Part shown: positions 24,551 through 31,621 of the stretch, in pieces
Numbering within the stretch: position 1 is the stretch's first letter
Layout of the letters: the number at the start of each line of letters is the position of its first letter
NCBI GenBank assembly: GCA_902794535.1
Contig: CADBHQ010000048.1
Span: 1-40,999 of the forward strand
Direction: 5' to 3'
DNA from: Fibrobacter succinogenes
GTDB lineage: Bacteria; Fibrobacterota; Fibrobacteria; Fibrobacterales; Fibrobacteraceae
Length of the DNA stretch: 40,999 nt
The notes under the pieces: model-generated
What the model saw: the letters and a program-made list of their open reading frames with translations, nothing else
Databases searched by the model: none
What the model was told of the DNA's origin: nothing
Translations under genes and position numbers: made by a program

Positions 24551-25717
24551 TTAGAAGTGGATGACTCTAACCTTGATGACCTTGTCGAGCTTGGAGAGCT
24601 TTTCGACGATAGAGTCATCGACCTTGCTTTCCACGTCAACGAGGTTGTAGCCGATCTTGCCATTGCTCTTGTTGCTGAAAGAAGCAATGTTGATGCCTTC
24701 GGCACCGAACACCTTCGTGATTTCAGAAATCATGTTCGGAACGTCCTGGTTGATAACCACAACGCGGCTCTTGACGCCGGAATGCGGGTGATCGACGAGG
24801 GCCGGGAAGTTCACGGAATTGCGGACGCAACCATATTCGATGTAGTCCTTCAATTCTTCGACAGCCATCACAGCGCAGTTTTCTTCAGCTTCTTCAGTGG
24901 AAGCACCGAGGTGCGGGAAGCAAGTCACCTTGTCGTTCTTGATGAGGTCTGCATCCGGGAAGTCGCAGAGGTAGCCCTGAAGAGAGCCAGAAGCGAGCAT
25001 TTCGTTCACCGGAGCCATTTCCACGATACCGCCACGGGCGAAGTTCATGATGTAGCTGCCCTTGAAGCCGGCGAGGTTCTTGCGGTTGAGCAAGTTTTCG
25101 GTCACGCCCTTGATGAACGGAACGTGCACGGTGAGGAAGTCGGAATTTGCGATCACGGTGTCGAGGTCAGCAATTTCAACCTTGTTGGAAAGTTCGTGCA
25201 TGTTGGCGGCGTTCGGATACGGTTCGTAAGCGATGACGCGCATGTTCTTCCAACGAGCATAGTTAGCAACGAGCACACCGATCTTGCCGAGGCCGATCAC
25301 GCCGAGAGTCTTTCCGGCGAGTTCCATGCCAGCGAACTTCTTCTTACCGCTTTCAACGGTCTTAGCGAGGTCCGGATCGTTCACATCGAGGCCCTTGACC
25401 CAAGCGGCAGCCTTGTCCACGTTACGGACGGCCATGCCGAGCACGGTCATCACGAGTTCGGCAACGGCGTTGGCGTTTGCACCCGGGGTGTTGAACACGC
25501 AGATGCCCTTTGCGGAAGCCTTGTCGATGGTGATGTTGTTCACGCCAGCGCCGGCGCGGGCGACTGCCAGCAGGCCGTCAAAGTTGTCGGTATCAACCTG
25601 GGCGGAACGCACCAAGATGGCATCGGGTTTTTCGACGGAGTCGGAAACCTGATAGAACGAGCCAAACAGGCTCAGGCCTTTCTTGGAAATGTTGTTCATC
25701 GTCTTAATAGTTGCCAT
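24551..25717 (-). CDS. serA: D-3-phosphoglycerate dehydrogenase with ACT domain
   Basis: A 388-residue enzyme for the first step of serine synthesis, oxidising 3-phosphoglycerate with NAD+. The Rossmann signature is LGVIGLGKIGVLVANYA (about residues 138-154), and the catalytic His is in CFPHLGASTEEAEENCA. After HSGVKSRVVVINQDVPNMISEI a C-terminal ACT domain follows, which usually senses serine. The large regulatory insert of long-type enzymes is absent, so this is the short ACT form. AAAGGA precedes the ATG. ispG ends 41 bp upstream on the same strand, so the two may share a transcript. Confidence 0.95.
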   Translation of the reverse strand: MATIKTMNNISKKGLSLFGSFYQVSDSVEKPDAILVRSAQVDTDNFDGLLAVARAGAGVNNITIDKASAKGICVFNTPGANANAVAELVMTVLGMAVRNVDKAAAWVKGLDVNDPDLAKTVESGKKKFAGMELAGKTLGVIGLGKIGVLVANYARWKNMRVIAYEPYPNAANMHELSNKVEIADLDTVIANSDFLTVHVPFIKGVTENLLNRKNLAGFKGSYIMNFARGGIVEMAPVNEMLASGSLQGYLCDFPDADLIKNDKVTCFPHLGASTEEAEENCAVMAVEELKDYIEYGCVRNSVNFPALVDHPHSGVKSRVVVINQDVPNMISEITKVFGAEGINIASFSNKSNGKIGYNLVDVESKVDDSIVEKLSKLDKVIKVRVIHF

Positions 25718-25758
25718 TGTATTATCCTTTGTTTAATGTTAAAACTTTTGAGGGAGCG

Positions 25759-27487
25759 TTACGGTTCGACCCAGCGACCGCGTTCCTTAATCAAATTCAC
25801 CAATTCTTCGATGGCGTCTTCTTCGGGAATGTTCTTCTTGACGGCGGTCTTGCCTTCAAAAAGTGTGATGCGGCCGGGGCCGCCACCTACGTAGCCGAAG
25901 TCGGCGTCTGCCATTTCGCCCGGGCCGTTTACGATACAGCCCATGATGCCAATGGATATGTCAGAGAGATGTCCGAAGCGAGCCTTGATTTTGCCCATGA
26001 CTTGCTGGATGTCATAGAGGGTGCGGCCGCAGCTCGGGCAGCTGATAAAGTTCGTCTTGCTGCGGCGGCAGTATGCGGCCTGCAGAATATCGAAGGCGAG
26101 AAGAACGCTTTCTTTGGCGCCCTTGTAACCGTCGATTACGACGGCGTCGCCAAGACCATCGGTCACAAGGCTTCCGATGTCGGCGGAAACGCGGAGCGTT
26201 TCACGTTCGTTGTCGTTAATCTTGGCGTAAAGCAAAATCGGGTCTTTGCGACCTGCTGCATCGAGTGCAGCAGCAAGGGCGCGCACGCCGGAAACCATTT
26301 CGGCTCCTGTGTAGCAGAACACGGAACCTGCCGGTACCGCTGCCGGATTCTGGGCAAAGCCCGCGATATCCATGGCGTCCTTGAATTCCACAATCGGCTT
26401 TTCGTTCAAGTTGGGGAGTGCAAATTCTGCATTGCGGCGTTCGCCGGTGAGTGCAATTGCATCGGCCTTCACGCCGACCTTCACCGGGTTAGAACCACCG
26501 ATTTCTACGCCCGACACCTTCACAACTTCGGTCTCGCGGCGTTCATAATGGTACGGGTCTTTTTCAAGAACCGGCACCGCGTAGCTCACCGGCTTTGTCG
26601 GGAGAGCGCATGCCTTAATGAGTTCCTGTGCCACCGGGACTTCGGCCACCGGATCTTCGGTGAGCGATACGCGGATAGTGTCGGCAAGACCGTCAAGCAA
26701 CAGTGCGCCGATGCCCGCGGCCGACTTCAGTCGTCCGTCGGCACCCGCGCCCGCTTCCGTCACGCCCACGTGGAACGGGTACGGCTTGAAGCCTTCCTGC
26801 TTAATGCGGGCGGCGAGCATGCGGTATGCGGCAATCGCCACGCGCGGATTGCTGCTCTTGAGGCTCAAGACCACCTGGTCAAAATGTTCAGCTTCGCACA
26901 CGGCCAGGTATTCCATGGCGCTTTCCACCATGCCTTCCACCGTGTCGCCATAGCGGTAAATCATGCGGGCCGCAAGGGAACCGTGGTTCACGCCGATGCG
27001 GATGGCGCGTCCCAGGCGCTTGGCCTCCTGCACGAACGGAGTAAAGGCCTCGGCAACCTTTTCCTTGCCTTCTTCAAAAGACTTGTCCGTCTGCTGGTCG
27101 AGCGTTAAAATGCCTGTGTCGACAAAGTTACCCGGATTGATGCGGACCTTTTCGACCCACTTAAGAGCTTCGAAAGCGGCCTTGGGCTGGAAGTGGATGT
27201 CGGCAGAAACCGGAACCTTGCAACCGGCTGCACGCACCTGCTTCATGACTTCTTCAAGACCTTGGGCGTCTGCAAATGTCGGAGCGGTAATACGGACGAG
27301 CCCGCAACCCACCTTGGCAAGAGCCAACGTTTCAGCCACGGTACGTTCGACGTCCTTAGGCTTGGTGGTGGTCATGGACTGAACTAAAATGGGGGCATTG
27401 CCCCCGATAAGTGCGTCGCCAACGCGAACTTGTACAGTTTCCCTGCGGACTGCGTTAAAGCGGTCGGCTACATACGGGAATTGTCAT
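25759..27487 (-). CDS. ispG: 4-hydroxy-3-methylbut-2-en-1-yl diphosphate synthase (IspG/GcpE), long form; start disrupted
   Basis: IspG makes HMBPP from MEcPP in the non-mevalonate isoprenoid pathway with a [4Fe-4S] cluster. The cluster cysteines are in SCPSCGRTLYD and GIMGCIVNGPGEMADADFG. The length (538 codons from the first in-frame ATG at 27375, plus a conserved extension) fits the long form with a central insert. The reading frame continues upstream of 27375 as RRETVQVRVGDALIGGNAPILVQSM (read in parts), which is the conserved IspG N-terminus, but it reaches a TGA at 27484-27486 without any ATG, GTG or TTG. The ATG at 27485-27487, 5 nt from a TATCTTTG box, would be in frame if the GGG at 27476-27478 had one base fewer, giving MTIPYVADRFN. 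Either an error or a real defect. Confidence 0.9.
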
Positions 27488-27507
27488 GTGCCCAAAGATA
27501 GCAAATT
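27382..27507. repeat. Direct repeat copy A: ispG promoter and first codons (126 bp)
   Basis: This segment, including the start of ispG and its TATCTTTG box, is repeated at 29623-29745 with no difference visible except a 3-base length change next to the ATG (GAATTGTCAT here, GAATCAT there). The two copies point in the same direction and enclose the lipoprotein gene at 27520-29592. Confidence 0.95.
27493..27500 (-). promoter_or_regulatory. Promoter -7 box (TATCTTTG) for ispG
   Basis: TATCTTTG on the minus strand, then GGCAC, then ATG (27487). The arrangement is nearly the same as that of metG (TATCTTTG, CGCAC, ATG). Confidence 0.55.
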
Positions 27508-27519
27508 ACCGCCTCAAAG

Positions 27520-29592
27520 TTAGTCGTTCTTTACGCAACGGATAGAGAAATGATAGTCGGCAGAATGGTCTTGAGTGTAGATCATCATTTTGGGGTATCC
27601 GCTAGATTGAACCCTGACCTCAGTTTCCCGGATTCCCTCGTAAGCAAGGAAATAGGCCTGGCGTCCGGCATCTTCGAACGCATAGCCCGATATGTTCCAT
27701 GCATACCAGTGCCTACCGCATGGCAATGCAGAAAATCCGTAAGGGTCTTCCATACTGGTGCCCCAACCATAACGGGATCTTAGAACGTGTCCGGTACTAT
27801 CAAGCGGCACGCCGTACTTATCGACCACGATATTCTTGAATTCAAGCATTGTCGGGATATGCCAGCCCTCGGGGCAAATTCCCTGGTGCTGTTTCTGGAT
27901 CAAGGCTGCGATAGATGCCGAATCGTAGTCCACTGCAGCGATGTTCAAGTTCATGGCGGCCTTCCAGTTGTACATGCTTCCGCACACGTCGCAATACTTT
28001 GTACTATCCTTATAGCAGACCCTGTTTCGGCCTTTTATGTTCGCTACAATGCTAGAATCCTGCATGCTGCTCGTCTTGTATCCACGGAAATCGAGGTTCT
28101 GCGCCATCCAAGTCTTATTGCCGATCTTTACGGTCTTGTATGTTTTCCCGTCGCGTTCATCAATAAGTTCACCGTAATCGATATTCGGGTTCAGGCGGTA
28201 ATCCCTGGGAATTGTCAAGTTCCATTGAATCGCGTTCACCCACGACCCGTTTTGGCAGAAATACACATAGTCGGTCACATTGCCCTTCTTGTATTCTCCC
28301 TGCGAGCAGGGCTTGTTCCACTGGTACGTATCCTTCTCGATAGTCGTCGACTCGTTCCACTGCGTCTTGGAACACGTCACATAGAAGAGATACTCATAAT
28401 CTTTCGCGACCTTGAACGAATAGACTTCCGCTTCGCGTGCGGTCTCGCACGTGCCGCGCCCCGAGAGGACATCCAGGAGGGACTCCAACTGGGTGCTAAT
28501 ATTCGACGCCCCATAACAGAACCCGCTGCAGCAGCTGCCCGTGCAACGGTGCACATTGGAAAACAGCTCGCCCGCAGCATCTTCATCGAACTCCACGATA
28601 CCGTTTTTCACAAACGATTCCGAGCCAAAATACCTTGAACCAAAATCCATATCCGACGCGATAAAGTAGGTTATCGCCGTCGCCCACAGCTTGTCTGTAT
28701 TCGACGTCCCGGCAACGCTGAATTTATCCACGTCATGGAATTTTTCTCCGAGACCGAAAGCCTTTTGCAACTCCGTCTCGGCCTGGTGTTTCGCATCGAC
28801 GAACGAAAGGCCCTGCTCCCTGACCAAATACTTGATTCTGCCCTGGATCGCGCTGAACGGCGGATTGATAAAGAAAGACGTATCTTTTTTCACGTTGACA
28901 ATGCCGTACTGGTAGACATAAGACCTGATTGTCGAATTCGTGGTGTTGTTACGGATAATCTCAATTTCCACGAATTCAGCATCTTCCGGAATCCCGCGGA
29001 CAACGAACCTGTTCGTCGATGTATCCATAGACCCCTTGTATTCGACCGTAGAATCCACATAATCCAGTTTGTTGTCGAGAAGGCGGGCATAGACACCCGT
29101 AGACACCACATGGGAATAGAAACCCTCATATTTCCCCTGAACGACCAATCCGGGAATGTCTTCTTCCGAAGATGAAGAATCTTCGCTGTTCGAAGAAGAC
29201 GTTGCAGACGACGAGGAATTCTCCGACAGGGAGGTGTTACCCGAAGAATTGGGTGTATCCGAGCCTTCGTCGTCACTAGAAGAGAGTCCCCGCGACGAGG
29301 AACTGCCTTTTTTCGAGTTGGAGCCTGAGCTTAAGTCGGTGCTGTCCGATGACGAACTGTATTCGTCTTCATCCAAGTCGCGTTCATCGATCCATTCACC
29401 CTGATTGCACGCATAAATGGCGTCCTTGCTTTCGACAAAGTAGCGGTCGCCGGCGTTTTCCTTTGAACAATCGGGCAGGCTGTTTATCGAGGATACCGAT
29501 GAAATGTGAAATCCCGAGTCGTCGTCACCGCATGCGGCAAGCCCCAAGAAGAGTGCTGTTCCGAGAATTAAACCGGCAAGTCTTTTCAGCAT
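27520..29592 (-). CDS. Large FISUMP-domain lipoprotein, flanked by direct repeats
   Basis: A 690-residue protein starting MLKRLAGLILGTALFLGLAAC (lipobox Cys21), with AGGAG 5 nt upstream of the ATG. After Cys21 comes a small domain with DCSKENAGDRYFVE and YACNQGEWIDE, a SSSS-rich linker (about residues 80-145), a large unrecognised middle part with several cysteines (CTGSCCSGFCYG), a second small module YVYFCQNGSWVNA, and a C-terminal FISUMP domain (KTVKIGNKTWMAQNLDF, VCYKDSTKYCDVCGSMYNW, HQGICPEGWHIPT, FSIRCVKND). It is expected on the cell surface; the function is unknown. The gene sits between two copies of the ispG 5' region, and its nearest promoter is the copied ispG box at 29731. Confidence 0.92.
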   Translation of the reverse strand: MLKRLAGLILGTALFLGLAACGDDDSGFHISSVSSINSLPDCSKENAGDRYFVESKDAIYACNQGEWIDERDLDEDEYSSSSDSTDLSSGSNSKKGSSSSRGLSSSDDEGSDTPNSSGNTSLSENSSSSATSSSNSEDSSSSEEDIPGLVVQGKYEGFYSHVVSTGVYARLLDNKLDYVDSTVEYKGSMDTSTNRFVVRGIPEDAEFVEIEIIRNNTTNSTIRSYVYQYGIVNVKKDTSFFINPPFSAIQGRIKYLVREQGLSFVDAKHQAETELQKAFGLGEKFHDVDKFSVAGTSNTDKLWATAITYFIASDMDFGSRYFGSESFVKNGIVEFDEDAAGELFSNVHRCTGSCCSGFCYGASNISTQLESLLDVLSGRGTCETAREAEVYSFKVAKDYEYLFYVTCSKTQWNESTTIEKDTYQWNKPCSQGEYKKGNVTDYVYFCQNGSWVNAIQWNLTIPRDYRLNPNIDYGELIDERDGKTYKTVKIGNKTWMAQNLDFRGYKTSSMQDSSIVANIKGRNRVCYKDSTKYCDVCGSMYNWKAAMNLNIAAVDYDSASIAALIQKQHQGICPEGWHIPTMLEFKNIVVDKYGVPLDSTGHVLRSRYGWGTSMEDPYGFSALPCGRHWYAWNISGYAFEDAGRQAYFLAYEGIRETEVRVQSSGYPKMMIYTQDHSADYHFSIRCVKND

Positions 29593-29622
29593 TTGTTCTC
29601 CTAAAACTTTTTACCTACAGTC

Positions 29623-29725
29623 AACTAAAATGGGGGCATTGCCCCCGATAAGTGCGTCGCCAACGCGAACTTGTACAGTTTCCCTGCGGACTGCGTTAAA
29701 GCGGTCGGCTACATACGGGAATCAT
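29623..29725 (-). pseudogene. 5' fragment of ispG, about 34 codons
   Basis: Read on the minus strand this copy carries the same conserved start of IspG (VADRFNAVRRETVQVRVGDA and so on to APILV), then ends in unrelated sequence with a TAA a few codons later. The ATG at 29725 has the same one-base frame problem as the full-length gene. It now lies in the leader of the lipoprotein transcript. Confidence 0.85.
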
Positions 29726-29730
29726 GTGCC

Positions 29731-29738
29731 CAAAGATA
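29731..29738 (-). promoter_or_regulatory. Copied ispG promoter -7 box (TATCTTTG) facing the lipoprotein gene
   Basis: TATCTTTG, GGCAC, ATG as in the original. Transcription from here would run through the ispG fragment into the FISUMP lipoprotein gene starting at 29592. Confidence 0.5.
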
Positions 29739-29754
29739 GCAAATTTTATTCGTT

Positions 29755-31473
29755 TTACACCTCGTCTTCACCCAAGCTGCTGTAGTATTCTTCAAGTTTT
29801 TTACGGCAAGCGATAAAGCAATCCTTGAGTGACGGGTCGAACTGCGTACCCATTCCTTCGAGAATGATTTCGTAAGCTTCACCAAAAGACATTTCTGCCT
29901 TGTAGCAACGCTTACTCACCAAGGCGTCGTATACGTCGGCGATAGCCATAATGCGGGCTTCTAACGGAATATCGGTGCCCTTGAGTTTCTTGGGGTAACC
30001 GAAACCGTCGTAACGCTCGTGATGGTAGCGGGCGACGTTCTTTGCAATTCTTACAAAGTCCGGAGATTCCACCGAGGTCAGCAGGTTTTCGACAATCATG
30101 GCTCCCTTTTCGGGGTGTTCCTTCATTTCGGCGTATTCCTGCGGCGTAAAGCGACCAGGCTTTCTTAGAATGCGGTCGTCAATAGCGATTTTACCGATGT
30201 CATGCATCGGGGCTGCCGATACCAAACTGTCGTAGAAAAATTCCGACTGTCCAAGGGTTGGGTCTTTACGCAAATATTCAACTAAAATCTGAACGGCCTT
30301 ACTCGTGCGCTTAATATGGCTACCCGTGTTGCTGTCGCGGTTTTCAACCATATGCGCCATGCCCACAACCATCTGTTCCTGAATCGAACGAATCTGGGAG
30401 TCGTTTTCCTTGAGCATCATTTCGAGACGCACGTTGTTGGAACCCAACATGTTAATGTAGTTGTGCATGCTGGTTTCGTCTTCGATTTTGAACAGGTGAA
30501 TTTTGGCGGAACGGGAAAGAGGCAACTGGCGTAATAGCACTTTATAGAATTTGCCGTCGCTTTCAAGTTTCTTTTCGGCAGTAACCTTGCCTTGAGAAAT
30601 TTCCTTGTTCCATGCAAGAAGCAGATGGTTTAATGCGGAATTATCTTGTGTAGTATGGTCGATGCGGCTATTTCTAAGAGCTGGGAAATTGTCATAGGCA
30701 ACAGTGTTGCAACCAAGGAATTTGTTGTCCGAAGAAATAAGAACATAGCTGTTGACATTCTGGGTTTCAAGCATTTGCGAAACAATTTGTTCGATATCGT
30801 AGCGCTGAACTCTAAAGCAAATGTACATGAGCGCGAATTGGTCAAACACGTAGACCGCCGGCATGACCATGGTATCGCTTTCGACAAATCGAGAAACGAA
30901 GAACGAAAGAATGGAAACGGCTTCAATTGCAGAAAGGGCTGTCAGGCTCTTGAAAGAAACGTTTTTCTTTTTAATGAAGGCGTAAACAATAAGGCTCACG
31001 TTGATAACGACAAAACCGACCATGCAGGCGTTGAAAATGTCGTGTCCGAGACCATACTCGGCAACAAAATTACCTGCGCCATTTGTTTGAATGTATTTAA
31101 TCGATTTGTAATAGAAGTCGTTGCTTCCGACAGTCAAGGAAAATCCTAGAACGACAAAAACAATCAGCATGAGCAGGTCGTAGCTCCATGCCGGGAACTT
31201 GATCTTACAAACAAAAAGGCTTGCTTTAAAAGTAAGAACCGGAAGGAACATGGAACCAAGATAAATCATCTTGTTCGAAAGAATCGCTTGGTCCAAATTT
31301 GTTGAGCGGGCGAGTAGTAAGTGCCCTAAACAAGCAATAAAAACACAGAAAAAAAGTAGCGGATAAGGGCCGCCTTGCTTCGAATTAATTCGATATTGCA
31401 AAAGGAAATTTAACGCGGCTACGACCGTTAAAATTGTCAAATATAAAACAACCATAGATTCCCATCTATTCAA
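29755..31473 (-). CDS. Membrane HD-GYP protein, putative cyclic di-GMP phosphodiesterase
   Basis: A 572-residue protein with about seven N-terminal membrane helices (residues 5-230, like the 7TM sensor part of some histidine kinases), a PAS-like region (about 240-345), a coiled linker and a C-terminal HD-GYP domain. The metal-binding motif APMHDIGKIAID is at about 424 and HHERYDGFGYPKKL, holding the GYP motif, at about 484. It should hydrolyse cyclic di-GMP. The TTG at 31473 (MNRWESMVV) is a tentative start, ATG 31455 an alternative; an ATG at 31480 would join the frame only if one base of a short A-run were removed. It pairs functionally with the diguanylate cyclase at 19866-21263. Confidence 0.92.
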   Translation of the reverse strand: MNRWESMVVLYLTILTVVAALNFLLQYRINSKQGGPYPLLFFCVFIACLGHLLLARSTNLDQAILSNKMIYLGSMFLPVLTFKASLFVCKIKFPAWSYDLLMLIVFVVLGFSLTVGSNDFYYKSIKYIQTNGAGNFVAEYGLGHDIFNACMVGFVVINVSLIVYAFIKKKNVSFKSLTALSAIEAVSILSFFVSRFVESDTMVMPAVYVFDQFALMYICFRVQRYDIEQIVSQMLETQNVNSYVLISSDNKFLGCNTVAYDNFPALRNSRIDHTTQDNSALNHLLLAWNKEISQGKVTAEKKLESDGKFYKVLLRQLPLSRSAKIHLFKIEDETSMHNYINMLGSNNVRLEMMLKENDSQIRSIQEQMVVGMAHMVENRDSNTGSHIKRTSKAVQILVEYLRKDPTLGQSEFFYDSLVSAAPMHDIGKIAIDDRILRKPGRFTPQEYAEMKEHPEKGAMIVENLLTSVESPDFVRIAKNVARYHHERYDGFGYPKKLKGTDIPLEARIMAIADVYDALVSKRCYKAEMSFGEAYEIILEGMGTQFDPSLKDCFIACRKKLEEYYSSLGEDEV

Positions 31474-31491
31474 ACACCATGCAAACCACTT

Positions 31492-31499
31492 TAAATATA
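31492..31499 (-). promoter_or_regulatory. Promoter -7-like box (TATATTTA) for the HD-GYP gene
   Basis: TATATTTA on the minus strand, 18 nt before the TTG start and 11 nt before the out-of-frame ATG at 31480. Confidence 0.35.
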
Positions 31500-31550
31500 A
31501 ATTATAATGGCGGCATGAAGTGGAACGTTGTTACAAATCCGTCTAAAAAG

Positions 31551-31593
31551 CGTGTAAAAAACACAGTCGCCAATTTTTGATTGACGACTGCGT
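31551..31593 (-). terminator. Intrinsic terminator of the rpsO-pnp operon
   Basis: ACGCAGTCGTCAAT / ATTGGCGACTGTGT on the minus strand (14 bp, two G-T pairs) with loop CAAAA, followed by TTTTTTAC. It lies 28 bp after the pnp stop. Confidence 0.92.
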
Positions 31594-31621
31594 CTTTTTG
31601 TCTTACAGAATTTGTTCTGAA

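Larger units (their letters stand above)
29623..29745. repeat. Direct repeat copy B: duplicated ispG promoter and first codons (123 bp)
   Basis: Identical to 27382-27507 apart from a 3-base shortening near the ATG. On its left the sequence leaves the ispG coding frame and enters the leader of the lipoprotein gene (ATTTTAGTT then GACTGTAGG). On its right is the 3' end of the HD-GYP gene. Confidence 0.95.

Noticed and set aside
27382..29745. Insertion sequence around the FISUMP lipoprotein gene
   Set aside because: No transposase and no terminal inverted repeats; the flanking repeats are 123-126 bp of ispG sequence, far longer than a target-site duplication.
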